Shown: positions 1-11,794 of the stretch, piece after piece
Position numbering within the stretch: position 1 is the first letter of the stretch
Layout of the letters: each line of letters opens with the position of its first letter
Source: Ceratorhiza oryzae-sativae
Taxonomy: Eukaryota; Basidiomycota; Agaricomycetes; Cantharellales; Ceratobasidiaceae
Direction of reading: 5' to 3'
NCBI GenBank assembly: GCA_030998015.1
Contig: JARWMV010000235.1
Coordinates: 1,426,001 to 1,490,000, forward strand
DNA: 64,000 nt
The notes under the pieces: model-generated
The model's database searches: none
What the model was told of the DNA's origin: nothing
Seen by the model: only the letters and a program-made list of their open reading frames with translations
Made by a program: the position numbers and the translations under genes

Positions 1-1695
1 AGCTGATTTGAGAGTTTCTTGATACTCAAGACTAGTTTTTGCTTCTCTTTGACAAGCCTCTGAGCTGCTACCTTTGTTTGCCTGACAACCCAGCTAAGGT
101 TGTGTTTCTGCACAAGCTCATGTTGATTACAAGCAGCTAGAGAATGGTTCTTTTTCCACAGCTTTGAGACAAGTTTTGACAGTCCACTTTGTATATGCGC
201 ATTCCTTTTTTTGCCTGGTGTATTCTTTTGTAACAACAAGAGTCCTTATGTGAAGAAATGGTCTTAGATTTAGCTGTAACAGTGTGCATACCTTTGAAAT
301 GTCCCCTATTGCAGCAGTAGTATTCACCACCCCCAGGGAGACACGCTGGTTTGCCAATCGGCCCTTTTTACCATGCCTGAGAGCTGTAGGTACCTCTTTG
401 GTCATGCCTGAAATTTTGAGGGAATTCTGTAACAGCCAATATTATGCTATATTTTGGTTAGCCACAGGAAACTGAATGATGGTGGCACATTGGCCATTGC
501 CAATCTGTGTTGCCAAACAAGCCACAGCAAATAAGATTGTGGAGTATATGCCTTAGTGCTCCACCTCCTGTATATAAAGCAGTCAAGATATTTGACCATT
601 GATCATTTGTATAGTTCTCAAATAATGCCTTAGATTTTATTTGTTCACTTCAGCTCTGGTGTGGAAGTACTCTATAGGGCCCAACTTGTAGTTTCAGAAC
701 CATGCAGAAAATCACTAAACTGGCTCAAAGGTCAATCATACAGATGTGATGCAAGTCTATTCTGCCTATTCCAGAGTCTTTAACTTAACAATTCACAAAG
801 AGCTAAGGGGGTCAATTCTGGTACCATTTCATGGATCAGATCTGCTTATGTAATACACAGGCACAGCACCCTTCAGGTGCTGACCCCCACAAACAGACCA
901 TTTCCGACCCTTCCCTTCCATCAACAATCTGCCCAAAAATCAGTGTCATCACCCAGCACATGCTGCCCCCCTGCACTAGCACGATTCTCAATCATCCTTG
1001 CATACCGCTGTGGCCTCTGATCACTTGAAACATCCAGAATACTTGGACACAATTTTCGTCTGAATCGTCCAGCAATTCTACCCTGAGAGACAGAATTAGT
1101 GGACGAAGTGCATGTATTTAATAACTGAAATATTTATGGATGTTTTAGAGCAGCCACTTTATGGATGTTTTGTTCAGTCGTGTTTTTGTCATCCAGTGTC
1201 ATTGGAGCTATATTTTTATATGCATTTTGTCCAGGGTTATTATGAGTGTTTCAACCATTTCTGGGTGTATGTCGAGCCTGCAAAAATGTAGACACATGTA
1301 CCATATCACTTGAGACTCAAAAAGCTCAAAAATATTTGATCTTTGTTTTGTTCACGAAGGGCAAGATAATTATTGGTGTTTGAGCATTTTAATTATGTAC
1401 ATTTCAACAGAACAATGAATAACGTATATCAGGCAGAAGATGGTAGAATATACAAATGGAATTGGGCACATGTGTCAGAGCAGGTATCATTCTTGGGATT
1501 TTCGTCAGTCAAACACCTTGTACTCCAAATGTCTGTCCAATCCAAGGAAGCCAGGTGATGCTGACAATGTCAAGAACACATCCTTCAACAAGTCAGACAG
1601 ATGGTACACCATCAACCCCCCTGCGCTGTCCTCTTCTTAGCCAGGGTTGAGCTCTCTGAGTCTTCAGGAAAAACATCAGGCTCTACAAAACTCTA
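1..1695. other. AT-rich stretch, no gene recognised
   Basis: Only short ORFs with no recognisable domain, in CpG-poor, AT-rich sequence. The base composition resembles the other non-genic stretches around the retroelements (5.9-6.5 kb, 25-26.8 kb) and differs from the CpG-containing host genes to the right. It may be old transposon-derived DNA, but no ends or coding remnants can be named. Confidence 0.5.
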
Positions 1696-1700
1696 CATAG

Positions 1701-1810
1701 GTACTGGTAGGTGCATAACTTGTGACCATTCACGTAGACCCCCAAAAACTACCGTAGGTCTACGGTAGGTGTCAGGTTCTACAGTAGAGTGCATCACCTA
1801 CTGGTAGTAC
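1701..1810. repeat. Imperfect inverted repeat with perfect inner palindrome
   Basis: The outer arms read GTACTGGTAGGTGCA on the left and, in reverse complement, GTACTACCAGTAGGTGATGCAC on the right. In the middle a perfect 9-bp palindrome (CTACCGTAG / CTACGGTAG, 1749-1757 and 1760-1768, 2-nt spacer) is present. This could be a small non-autonomous element or a hairpin-forming repeat. No target duplication was identified. Confidence 0.4.
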
Positions 1811-1949
1811 ATACTTGCTGCTGCTGCTCACTAGTATATATCTCACAGTAGTATCAATAAACAATTTATATTTGTATTTATATTCTCTAGTCTACATGGC
1901 TCAGTGAAAAATACATTACGAAAAAGACTTACAAAACCTCACAAATACC

Positions 1950-2790
1950 GATCGCGAAGCTCGAGTACTGAGACCACGGCGATCGTACTGACGCCGACGG
2001 TGCCGCGTGAAAGTAACGTCAATATTAGTATCCAAACTCGGGAACCGAGCACCCATCACACGAAGCGGCGAGCGGAGGCCGTGTGCCCGGGTTATCAACC
2101 AAGAACGGCGGCGTGGGATCCGGCAGGTCGCCACTCGCCAAACGCCAGGGCTCGTTTCGGCGTGTCGTGGTGGCAGCGGTCGTCAGCGAGGGTGGGGGAT
2201 CGCGGAGGGAACGCGAGAGCCGGTGCGATCCGCGGCACGGCGTGGTCAGGCGGCAGCGTGAACGTTAGATAGAACAGGCGCGATGAGGGACTTACCGCTT
2301 ACGAGCGGGGGTTCGTTCGCGGCGCCGAGCCTCCCATCAGCGGCCGCAGAGTGAGTAAAAGCGCGCACGAGGCGCGGGGCGGTCTGTTCGACTGCTGGAC
2401 GGTCGTGCGGTTATGCGTTTTGGGCCGGAACGGGAGTGCGCAGGCGCGCTACAGACACGTCAGCGAGGGCTCGGCGTTCGCGCGTACTCGCTCACCCAGC
2501 AACGGGGCCGTAAGCGGCGCTGCACTCCCTGACGCCTGCGAGTTCGCGGCGTCTGGTTCTCGTGCTTGATGATGACAGGACGCTCGGGCGAGCGTCGGGC
2601 CGAATGTGGCCGGGTGTCGAGCCGTCGAGGCTGCGGGGCGGCGATGTGCTGGCGTCTGTGGTCGTTTTCGAGCGATAGTCGGAGGGGTGGCCAACGGGGC
2701 GGGTTGTGATCCCGGACAAGGGCGATAAGCATCGTCACCTGACCCGTGACAAAGGCGAACAACAAACAGCCCACCCGTCACATGACCATC
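1950..2790. other. CpG-rich, GC-rich island without a convincing gene
   Basis: Composition changes abruptly to GC-rich and CpG-dense, between AT-rich CpG-poor flanks. Several overlapping ORFs of 60-120 codons exist in most frames, as expected for GC-rich DNA, but none has a recognisable domain. It may be a host promoter or gene remnant, or an unmethylated CpG island. Confidence 0.4.
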
Positions 2791-3711
2791 TCTGTGACCG
2801 GATCAAGCAGTGTTAAGTCACCGTGAGCGTTAGGCTCTCATTGAAAAATAGCGGATAAGCGCGCACAGAAAATATCATAAAGATGAGAAAAATTCTAGCT
2901 CTTGAATGATACCCCACATGCGTGATATTGCCTACCTGATGGCCATTTATCGACCGAAATTCGTTTTGAGCAAGTACTCTAAAAGGGGGAACATTCATTG
3001 AAACTGATCCAAAATGGTTCAAATGGAGCTTGTTAAATGCGCACAATTCCGCTGATCCTCCTGAAACCACTCACCAATCTTGACATCCTCTACATCAGTC
3101 GTCGAGAGAGGTCTTTTGCTTAAAAATAATACCCCCTGCATCGCAGCCCCTTGTACAGACTCAACGGCTGCAGATCTGTGAAAGATAGCAGTGCGAATCG
3201 ACTCAGGCATAGTTAAAACCTACAATGAATGTTGCCTTTATTTTATAGCTACATTGTAATCATATGAACTAGTACTCCTACCTGTACCTTGAGGCTAATT
3301 GCTTGATCTTCGGGTGTCACTATGTGTATTACCCATACTTAACTATATGAAGAACTCACACATATCTAGAGTAGGGTATTAAGACCCCCTAAAGACGTCT
3401 ATAACACTAAGAAGCTTCAGAATCGCATGGTTTGAGCTATACAGGGGTTTTAAAGGAGATTTTCGCTTACAGGGGTGGGTTCTTACAGTTTTACCACTTC
3501 AAACTTGTTCAAATGAGTTGAAATTTGGTATATACGTTCCTCTATATAGTTCTCATTAAATGAGTGCAAGGGAGCAGCGTTTCTACACTTGCATTTACTA
3601 GTGCCAGTGGCGCTCTCAGGGGTAATCCCCCCTGTAATCCCCTCTGCACACAACCCAGAGTGGTTTTCATGACTAGCTAAGAGTGGCATTGAACTCTATG
3701 AGTAAGTGCAA
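2791..3711. other. No gene recognised
   Basis: Short ORFs only, the longest about 85 codons on the minus strand (2813-3070). No domain, splice-consistent reading or repeat boundary could be supported. Confidence 0.4.
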
Positions 3712-3925
3712 TTATAATGATACCTTACAGTATGTATTTTGAGGCATTCTCATGCCTTCAATCTGCCTTGTATAAATTTTCCTGAACATGCTTCTTCTAC
3801 TATATGATAGCTGGAATTTTGCTCTTTCTTCTGAATGTATATACATATGGTTGAGACAGGGTTCAAGGACTGGGTGCAAACTTTGTGACCTGCAGAGATC
3901 TTGTGCCTGAAGGACTTGGCATAGT

Positions 3926-4633
3926 TCACAAGACCAGGTGCCTATATGCAGCAATTTCAATTTTTTCAAAATTTGTCAGCTGATGTGTCAGGCTTCCAGG
4001 AGCATACCTGTACCATTCAATGTTCATGAGCATCAAAAATGCATGAGATAAATCAAAAATACTTTCCCAAACCCAGCAGTTTTGATGCAACCACCTTGGA
4101 TTTAAAAATTCTAAAAATGATTTTTGGATTTTAAATTGCTCCAATTGGAGTCTGGGTGCCAAGGGTGCTTTGCTCTGAGTCTTGGACTTATGGGGAAGGG
4201 CCTCCCTAGCTGGGAGCTGAGGTTGTTTCAGCTTCAGCTTTGGCTTTGGCTTTGGCTTTGGCTTCAGCTTTGATGAACCAGGCTCCTCCTTGTCCTGCTT
4301 GTCCCCTTTGTTCTGTCTGTCCCCCTTGCCATGTTCCTCCCCCTCCCCCTCATACTTGTCCTCATCCTTGTCCTTGTCACCCTTGTTGTCATCATCCTTG
4401 TCCTTGTCACCTTCATCCTTGTCATCCTTGTCATTGGCACCACTCTTTGTGTGAGTCTTCTTCTGGGATGTTGCAGTGGGCTTTGGAGGTGAGACTTTGC
4501 TTTTTGGAGTACCTGGTTTGTTTGACCTCTTGGGCTGCTCCTTGGACTTGTTGGGAATGGGCACCCCACCATTGATGGCAGCAAGGGCAGTGTTACAGGT
4601 CAGGGTACACTTGAATATCTGAAGCTTAAACAA
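3926..4633 (-). CDS. Low-complexity Lys/Asp/Pro-rich ORF of unknown function
   Basis: A 235-codon open frame that I do not recognise. Its N-terminal part is Ser/Lys/Pro-rich. The centre (roughly residues 65-130) is built of KD/KDKD/GDK repeats followed by a KPKPKPK run, and the C-terminal third is of normal composition. The first 14 codons lie inside the adjacent LTR copy that begins at 4591, so the frame may be part of a retroelement or only an accident of low-complexity sequence. The reverse strand of the same repeat gives a spurious His/Pro/Cys ORF. Confidence 0.3.
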   Translation of the reverse strand: MFKLQIFKCTLTCNTALAAINGGVPIPNKSKEQPKRSNKPGTPKSKVSPPKPTATSQKKTHTKSGANDKDDKDEGDKDKDDDNKGDKDKDEDKYEGEGEEHGKGDRQNKGDKQDKEEPGSSKLKPKPKPKPKLKLKQPQLPAREALPHKSKTQSKAPLAPRLQLEQFKIQKSFLEFLNPRWLHQNCWVWESIFDLSHAFLMLMNIEWYRYAPGSLTHQLTNFEKIEIAAYRHLVL

Positions 4634-5899
4634 ATGTAGATATGTTAGTATACACTAATCATACTCAATACTTCTTAGACTAGAGTAAGAAGGCTCAAAG
4701 TAGTTGCAATGCAATCAAGTAACACCCAAGGTAGTCTTAATCTTTCACAGTGTAAACTGACTAATTTATAGGTATAAAGAGCAAGACTACTATGGTCAGG
4801 TTCCCTTAGATATCTTAAATGTAGTTCAGCCCTAGTCACTTGGACTAACTGATACTAATCTTAATACTAGACTTAAGCGATAGCTTATAGGATAGATGGT
4901 GGGCTGCCTAACACATGTAATTCCTCAGCTACAGGTACTTAGATTTCCTCTAATAGCTGGTACTTAATGTCATGCTTAATCAGGCAATATTGTATCCTTA
5001 TATATCTCTGTATATAAGATACAATGACTCAGACAGTATATAACTAATATGGTACTTTATTCCTCAGTACTAGTTATATAAGAAATCACACACAGACAAG
5101 AGAAAATAGAAAGAGAAAAAGAAACCAATAACCAGTCTGGGTTGAGTAGAGGGAGGATGGTGTCTGGAAGGGCCTCAGAGGAGGTCCTTTTATACCCTGA
5201 GGAGGGCATTCCAGAGCCAAATAGATACATGCATGCCAGTGCGATCATCAAAAGAGGGTACTGCTATACTTGGGGTACACCCTAGCCCAGTATAGGATAA
5301 AAGAGTAAAGACAGGGTGTGGATCGAAGGCATTGATGCATCTGAGACCTGCTATTGGCTTGTAGATCATATTATCATAGTATATACATGTAATGAATGGA
5401 GGCTACATCTCAGTGAGTCATAAAGTGAGTCAGAGAAGCTTCTGGGTCAATTTGGAAGGCTCTCCTGACTCACTGGAGTCATTAGATCTTGATTGATGGT
5501 CCAGTAAGATTCTAATGATCTTTGGGCCATTTTGGTGCAAGGATCTGGTGGATCACAAGGATCTTTGGGCAGCAGATACTGCCAAAGATTAGCTATCAAT
5601 AGAGCATAAGATTGCTTTGATAGCATAAGCAGTTGCCAAGATATGAGTGGTGCAATGTTGTAATCAATATCTCCTGATAAGAGGAAATATTGCAACCTCT
5701 GTATCTCTCTGAGATCTTATCATAAGAACTTAATAAAATATGTGTTGGAAAGTGGGAAATTTGTACTATTCAATGGAATGGAAGATAGTACAATTTGGAG
5801 TGCATACAAATTCAAGTATTTCACAATTTAATTGCAGAGGCATTGATTGAGGTTGGCAGAGCAGACTAAAATAATAGAAAATGTTAGTAATCCATAACA
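4591..5899 (-). mobile_element. Ty3/Gypsy LTR copy A (old, CpG-depleted)
   Basis: A 1.3-kb sequence homologous to copies B (6514-7811) and C (26791-28089). In element orientation it starts TGTTATGG and ends GTAACA, the same termini. It contains the TATAAAA box (5188-5194 on the minus strand). No primer-binding site or polypurine tract abuts it and its 5-bp flanks do not match, so it looks like a solo or fragmentary LTR. Where B and C carry CpG, A mostly carries TpG or CpA, for example across 5500-5670. This marks it as the oldest or most methylated copy. Confidence 0.85.
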
Positions 5900-6513
5900 G
5901 AGTCAATGGATAAATGACTCAGAGCATTTAAATTTCAGGTCATTGAACAGCTTGGGGGCCTGAGCATGAATGAAAGCCAAGGCAACACTTTGAGTGACTG
6001 CACATGTAATCAAGGTACTGGCATTCTGCATCATTGTAAGAAGAAGCACAATACAGGCAATAATGGACAGTAGCTAGGCATAATTGTAATTTTTATAGTA
6101 GCATATATGCATAAATAGGGACTTACTAGCAAACCTGGACACCCTAGTTGGTTCTCTGGTTGACAGCCTGAGGTGCCTTGCCCCCAGCAGCACATGCAAC
6201 ACACTTGAGAATGGCCTCAGTCCAGCTGTTATGGGCTTTATTGATCCAAAGGTGCACTGTGCCATGGTCTATGGTCTAAAATAGGGCACCACTACACCCA
6301 AGTTGAAGCTCACAAATGATTGTTTGCAGGGAAAAGCCAGCTCATTTGGCTGCATTGTTAATAAGGGTCTAGTGTGATGTTTCATACCAATTGGTGAAAG
6401 GGGTGCAATATTTGGCAGGTGGTGATGATTTGGTAGGATTGGCAGGATCAACAGGATTGGTGGGATCAATGGGATCAGCAGGTAGAGGCACAGCTGGAGG
6501 ATTGGGAGAGGGT
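5900..6513. other. Spacer between inverted LTR copies
   Basis: 614 bp between LTR copies A and B, which together form an inverted repeat with 1.3-kb arms. It contains a Gly/Ser-coding GGATT/GGATC-like simple repeat near 6430-6500 and no recognisable gene. Confidence 0.5.
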
Positions 6514-7214
6514 TGTTATGGATCACTAACATTTTTCTATTATTTTAGTCTGCTCTGCCAACCTCAAGCGATGCCTCTGTAATTTTTCTTGAAATTAAAT
6601 GAATTTGTATGCATCTGAAATTGTACTATTTGTGTTCTATTAATAGTACGAAATCTCCTCTTTCCAACACATATTTTATTAAGTTTTACTAAGATCTCAG
6701 AGAGATACAGAGGTTGCGATATTTCCTCTTATCAGGAGATATTGATTACAACATCGCACCGCTCATATCTCGGCAACCGCTTACGCTATCAAAGCGATCT
6801 TGTGCTCTATCGATAGCCAATCTTCGGCGGTATCTGCTGCCCGAAGATCGTCGCGATCCACCGGATCCTCGCGCCGGAATGGCCCGAAGATCATTAGAAT
6901 CTTACTGGACCATCAATCAAGATCTAATGACTCCAGTGAGTCAGGAGAGCTTCCCAAATTGATCCAGAAGCTTCTCTGACTCACTTTATGACTCACTGAG
7001 ATGTAGCCTCCATTCATTACATGTATATACTATGATAATATGATCTACAAGCCAATAGCAGGTCTCAGATGCATCAATGCCTTCGATCCACACCCTGTCT
7101 TTACTCTTTTATCCTATACTGGGCTAGGGTGTACCCCAAGTATAGCAGTACCCTCTTTTGATGATCGCACTGGCATGCATGTATCTATTTGGCTCTGGAA
7201 TGCCCTCCTCAGGG

Positions 7215-7221
7215 TATAAAA
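7215..7221 (+). promoter_or_regulatory. TATA box in Gypsy 5' LTR
   Basis: TATAAAA, preserved at the same place in copies A and C. It lies about 125 bp upstream of an AATAAA signal, as expected for the LTR core promoter. Confidence 0.6.
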
Positions 7222-7340
7222 GGACCTCCTCTGAGGCCCATTCACCTCCTCCTCTACTCAACCCAGACCGGTTATTGGTTTCTTTTTCTCTTTCTATTTC
7301 TCTTGTCTGTGTGTGATTTCTTATATAACTAGTACTGAGG

Positions 7341-7346
7341 AATAAA
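7341..7346 (+). terminator. AATAAA polyadenylation signal in Gypsy LTR
   Basis: The AATAAA hexamer lies downstream of the LTR TATA box and is shared by the LTR copies. It would serve 3'-end formation when the sequence acts as 3' LTR. Confidence 0.45.
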
Positions 7347-7812
7347 GTACCATATTAGTTATATACTGTCTGAGTCATTGTATCTTATATACAGAGATAT
7401 ATAAGGATACAATATTGCCTGATTGAGCGTGACATTAAGTACCAGCTATTAGAGGAAATCTAAGTACCTGTAGCTGAGGAAGTACACGCATTAGGCAGCC
7501 CACCATCTATCCTATAAGCTATCGCTTAAGCCTAGTATTAAGATTAGTATCAGTTAGTCCAAGCGACTAGGGCTGAACTACATTTAAGATATCTAAGGGA
7601 ACCTGACCATAGTAGTCTTGCTCTTTATACCTATAAATTAGTCAGTTTACACTGTGAAAGATTAAGACTACCTTGAGTGTTACTTGATCGCATTGCAACT
7701 ACTTTGAGCCTTCTTACTCTAGTCTAAGAAGTATTGAGTACGATTAGTGTATACTAACATATCTACATTTGCTTAAGCTCTAGATATTCAAGTGTACCCT
7801 GACCCGTAACAT

Positions 7813-7826
7813 TGGTGAAGCGACCC
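7813..7826 (+). promoter_or_regulatory. Primer-binding site of Gypsy element
   Basis: TGGTGAAGCGACCC begins one base after the LTR. TGG pairs with the CCA end of a tRNA and the remainder would pair with its acceptor end. This position identifies copy B as a 5' LTR. The tRNA species was not determined. Confidence 0.6.
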
Positions 7827-8331
7827 AGGTCCTTACATCAAGTAACTATCAACTAACATTGCCATTTTTGGTCAATCTATTGCCCAAAACGGAATTTCTC
7901 AATTTTGACCACTCTGTGTATAGAAATACTTTCTTACCACAGAATACAACAACATATCTTGGGCTCTTGAGATAGATCCTGTCTGGATTCAAGCCCCAAA
8001 CCCTACAATTACTGTTTTAGGTTATAGTAGTATGGTGGTCCACCCCCACATATTACTCTGACATTTACCTTTAGGAATTATAGGCCATATATTCCAATAA
8101 ATTCAGTATCAAGTGCTCTAAGTGCTGGACTTGAATTTGAAGTCTATATTCAACATCTTCCTGATCAACCACAACCAATAAAAGTTCAACACACATTTAT
8201 TAGGTCTTTCTGGTCACCCCATACCAGCTACTGGGATACAGTTTATCAAGCCATTTATCAATTTGTAACTGAAACATATTTTGAAAATTATTCCTAAGTA
8301 CAAATTCATCTTGAATTGGAGAAGAACTGTT
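7827..8331 (+). other. Gypsy leader region
   Basis: About 500 bp between the primer-binding site and the first plausible gag ATG (8332). No independent gene is seen; it is probably untranslated leader. Confidence 0.5.
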
Positions 8332-10132
8332 ATGGCCAGTACTTCAAATATGTCTGTGCATGTCCCTGGAAGTTTTTGGGACAGTACACACCACCCATTA
8401 CCACCTGAAGATCCTTATGTATCAGATTCCATGGTAGGAAGTGATGCAGGAGGTAGGCATGTACAATCAGACTATAGTTATCATCACCAGATACTGTAGA
8501 TTATGAACAATATTTGCCCATCCCTCCTAATGGATCTAGTTCATATATTGCTCTTACTCCTAGAGAGCAAAGGCATCTGACTTACCAACCTGCTGCTACT
8601 AGGATGACAAACCTAACAAGGATGCATCCAGAGATAGCAGAGAGGAGAAGGTTAGTTAGAGCAGTAGGTAGGAAGATATATGAACGTCCTCATCCCCATG
8701 TAATGCACATTAAATATCCATCTATTGGGTGTAGAGAATTCTTCAAGGATCTCTTACAAGAATTGGATTATTTATGTACATTTAGGCCAGAATGGTCTTG
8801 GTCTGCATCTGGAGAACCTGTCATGTTCATTGACTTGAACAGGCATAGGAGTTTTAGGACTAAGCTCTCTGCTTTCAAGTCCCAACTACTCCCTGTTAGG
8901 AGCAGGCATCCTATACCTCACCCAGATGTTCCTGCATTCCCTGAAACTAGGAAGCATTTTGCTTTCAGTAAGAAACAGCATGAAGTTGCTTGTGTATTAT
9001 TCAGGGATGAAGTTGAGCGCTTTTTGGCTTACCTCTTTATTGAACACCAAGCTATGCAAGACCTTGGTAAAGGGAAGCAAAGGGAGCTCAATGAAATAAT
9101 GTGGGAAAATTCTGAAAGCAGATCCAAGACTCCAGAATATGCTCCAGCCCCTCATCCTAAGCACACTATTGACTCAATTAGATCTCCTACTGGTCGTCTA
9201 GAATTCAAACCTCTAGAAGTTCAGGAGGATCCAGATGAGCCAGTGAGTGGTGGAGAGGAGCTAGTTCAAATAGAAGAGCAGGAAGTGGAAGATATCACAA
9301 GGATAGCAGATGATTCTGCTGAGGATACTACCATGACTGCAATTCAACCTTCTGGATTTGCATCTACTTCAGCTATGGCTCAGGAAGGAGCTTCCTTGGC
9401 CCTGTAACTAGTTCTCCAGCTAGACCAGAAGCTTTAGGTGCAATTACTCCTATAAGGACTCCAAGTGAGAAGAGACTACAAGCTCTATTTACTCCAGAAT
9501 CAGTTTCTCAAATAGAAGCTACTCGCATTCTGGGAGTTAGAGGTCCTTCTACTTACTTGGAGTTATCTAGGAACTTCATTTACTCCTGTAGAGAAAGACT
9601 ATCCTAGACGCATAGGAGTAGGTCCTAGGCAATCAGGAAGAGTGCTAGAACCTCTATTACCTCCTGCTCAAGTGACTGAAGCTGGTCTTCAGCTTTACCC
9701 ACTATTGGAGAAGTAAATGAGGATGATACTGATCAGGACCAGGACTCTCCCTTGGTAAATAAACCTGCTAGACCGTCAATCCTTTGACAATGCTATTAGA
9801 AAGGAACCTTTCAGGGGTCGACTTAGCAAAGGTCATGCAGTCACTATTGAGGAAGAGTTTCCACCTCATGAACAGTATACTGGAAGACCAGCATCTCCTT
9901 ACCCACCTAGGGAGCCAATAACCCCTTCTAGGCCAGTAAGGGATGACTCTGGGACTGTTCCTCAAGGGCTGTTCCCCTTATTGTTACTACTAGTGAAGAA
10001 GACTCTTCTGAGGAAGAAGCTAGGAGACCTAGGCATAGGAGTTCTAATAGAACTTCAGATGCTGAAGCAGGTAGGCCTACAGAAGATCATAGGGCTGAAG
10101 GTTTTAGAGAGCCTACTGGACCTTCTGTAACT
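8332..10132 (+). pseudogene. gag: Gypsy gag, N-terminal part (frameshifted)
   Basis: The first ATG gives MASTSNMSVHVPGSFW and the reading then moves through all three frames. A single-base shift near 8490-8497 joins the first 56 codons to a long open stretch ending at 9407. A further one-base shift at about 9402 lets coding continue, and more shifts follow near 9575, 9710 and later before the intact core ORF at 10133. The product is a charged, Pro/Ser/Thr-rich protein with no domain I can name, which fits a long N-terminal extension of Gag. Each break needs only one base, so the sequence is either decayed or contains indel errors. Confidence 0.6.
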
Positions 10133-11794
10133 ATGACTGGAGATCCTTCAAAGATGCCAGTTTATAGTCCTGAAGGGAATACCTTATTAGGTTTCCAGCC
10201 ATTAGTACCTCAGTCACAATTACCTGCTGATGCTAGCATACATATGCCACAAGCCTCTAGACCTACTGAAGCTGAAACATTTAGAACTCAGAGGTTTGAT
10301 CCTTATCAACCCTTTGTGATAAATCTAGGACCAGGATTCTCTGGTCTGGCTTCTACTCCACCTAGGAGGCCACCAGGACCTCCTCCCACTGGACCTCCTG
10401 TCTCTAGTGGTAGGAATTTCTCAGGAGGAAGTGCAGGTCCACCCAATCCTCCAGGAGGAGGACAGGGGCCACCTAACCCTCCAGTAGGTCAAAGTTACCC
10501 TCAGCAAGGAGGAGGACATATTCCTCATATTCCTCCCATTCCACCTATTCCACCCAATACTCCTAGGCCACAAGGACCACCTGGACCTCCAGGGCCCCCT
10601 GGAAATCCTCCTAATGGTCCTTATCCTTGGATTCAAGGCCCTCCAGGACGTCCAGGAGACCAAGGTCCCCCTGGAAGGGATGGCAGGGATGGAAGAGATG
10701 GTCCACAAGGTCCACCAGGTCCACCAGGCCCAGAAGGCCCTAGAGGAGCTGGAGGAAATGGTAACAATAACAACCAAAATAATCGACCTCATCTAGACAT
10801 GAAATTAAAGCCTGAAGTGATACCAGAGTATGATGGTGATCCAGATGAACTATATGAATGGATAGACCAAATCAGTCGTTACATAGCCTTGGGTTTAAAT
10901 GAGAACAACAGACTCACCCTGACTATCCCATTCAGGTTTACTGGAGATGCTAAACAATGGTGGTATCAGTTCAATGAGGAACAAAGGCTTAGAATGTCTA
11001 CAGATTGGAATCAGATGAGAGCTTGCTTAATTAGTTTCTTTTGGACTCCTACTTGGATTACCAAGGCTAGGAACAAAGCTTTGGCAGCCAGGTTTAAGGA
11101 TTCAGGCAACAATAAAGAAACACCAGTTCAGTATGCACTTCGCAAAAAGAAACTGCTTGACATGGTTGAAGATTGGGATGACCTCACTATCATTGCTGAA
11201 GTGGCTAGGTCAGCTCCTACACAATGGAGAACTATAGTCAACCATGAGGATATTGCAGACTGGTCCACCTATGTGACTAGAATTAAGGAACAAGAAGATT
11301 TATTGCAAGATTGGCCTCACCACCTGAACAACCAAGCTACCTATGACACAGTCAAGGAGGTGATCAAAGCTTTGAAGGCTGAAAAGCATCAGAAAAAGCA
11401 TGGTCACAAAGCTAGTGCTCATGCAGTAAATTCTTCTAACTCTAAGTTCAAGTCAAAGCAGCCTGATAAATTCAAAGGCTATAAGAGGCCCTTCCCTCCA
11501 GACAATTCTAATGTTTCCAAACATAAGAAAGGGACTCCTAAAGCTAGAGGAATGAGAGGCTGTATTCATTGTGGAAGTCTTATGCACTATGACAAGGAGT
11601 GCAAGCATAATAAATCTAATGCTAACAATGTCCAAGTTTATTTTGCTGAAACTATTGAAGCTGAACAAACTGCTTATGCTGAATATGAAGCTGCCTGCAA
11701 TGATTCTGATCCTGAATCATCTGAAACTGAGCCATCTGAAGACCAAGAGGAAGAATCTGATTCTTCTAGTTCTTCTTCTGACTCGGATTTTTAA
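10133..11794 (+). CDS. gag: Gypsy Gag core with collagen-like tract and zinc knuckle
   Basis: A 553-codon open frame. Roughly residues 75-215 are Pro/Gly-rich and include a run of Gly-X-Y triplets of collagen type ([30 protein letters not shown]). Residues about 220-410 match the retrotransposon Gag capsid fold ([28 protein letters not shown]). A CCHC zinc knuckle ([16 protein letters not shown]2CX4HX4C) lies near residue 480 and binds nucleic acid. The tail is acidic and Ser-rich. Coding continues into pol in the -1 frame directly at the stop, across a run of five T. Confidence 0.9.
   Translation: MTGDPSKMPVYSPEGNTLLGFQPLVPQSQLPADASIHMPQASRPTEAETFRTQRFDPYQPFVINLGPGFSGLASTPPRRPPGPPPTGPPVSSGRNFSGGSAGPPNPPGGGQGPPNPPVGQSYPQQGGGHIPHIPPIPPIPPNTPRPQGPPGPPGPPGNPPNGPYPWIQGPPGRPGDQGPPGRDGRDGRDGPQGPPGPPGPEGPRGAGGNGNNNNQNNRPHLDMKLKPEVIPEYDGDPDELYEWIDQISRYIALGLNENNRLTLTIPFRFTGDAKQWWYQFNEEQRLRMSTDWNQMRACLISFFWTPTWITKARNKALAARFKDSGNNKETPVQYALRKKKLLDMVEDWDDLTIIAEVARSAPTQWRTIVNHEDIADWSTYVTRIKEQEDLLQDWPHHLNNQATYDTVKEVIKALKAEKHQKKHGHKASAHAVNSSNSKFKSKQPDKFKGYKRPFPPDNSNVSKHKKGTPKARGMRGCIHCGSLMHYDKECKHNKSNANNVQVYFAETIEAEQTAYAEYEAACNDSDPESSETEPSEDQEEESDSSSSSSDSDF

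Larger units (their letters stand above)
6514..7811 (+). mobile_element. Ty3/Gypsy 5' LTR (copy B)
   Basis: A 1298-bp LTR with TGTTA...TAACA termini, followed directly by a primer-binding-like site and gag. It contains a TATAAAA box at 7215-7221 and AATAAA at 7341-7346, the expected order of promoter and polyadenylation signals in U3-R. The central part is very close to copy C and keeps a dense set of CpG sites, but the first 150 bp differ noticeably from C. The left 5-bp flank (AGGGT) does not match the flank of C (GATGT on the element strand), so the original target duplication is not visible. Confidence 0.88.

Noticed and set aside
2449..2781. Overlapping ORFs of 70-120 codons in several frames
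   Set aside because: Expected in GC-rich DNA where stops are rare; no domain or splice logic.
4240..4575. His/Pro/Cys-rich plus-strand ORF
   Set aside because: Antisense shadow of the Lys/Asp repeat tract on the minus strand; composition is explained by the repeat.
6501..6513. Purine-rich GGGAGAGGG before LTR copy B, which could be a polypurine tract
   Set aside because: Copy B is followed by a primer-binding site and gag and so acts as a 5' LTR; the true polypurine tract next to copy C has a different sequence.
10421..10792. Trp/Ser-rich minus-strand ORF
   Set aside because: Antisense of the Gly-X-Y tract in Gag; no independent evidence.
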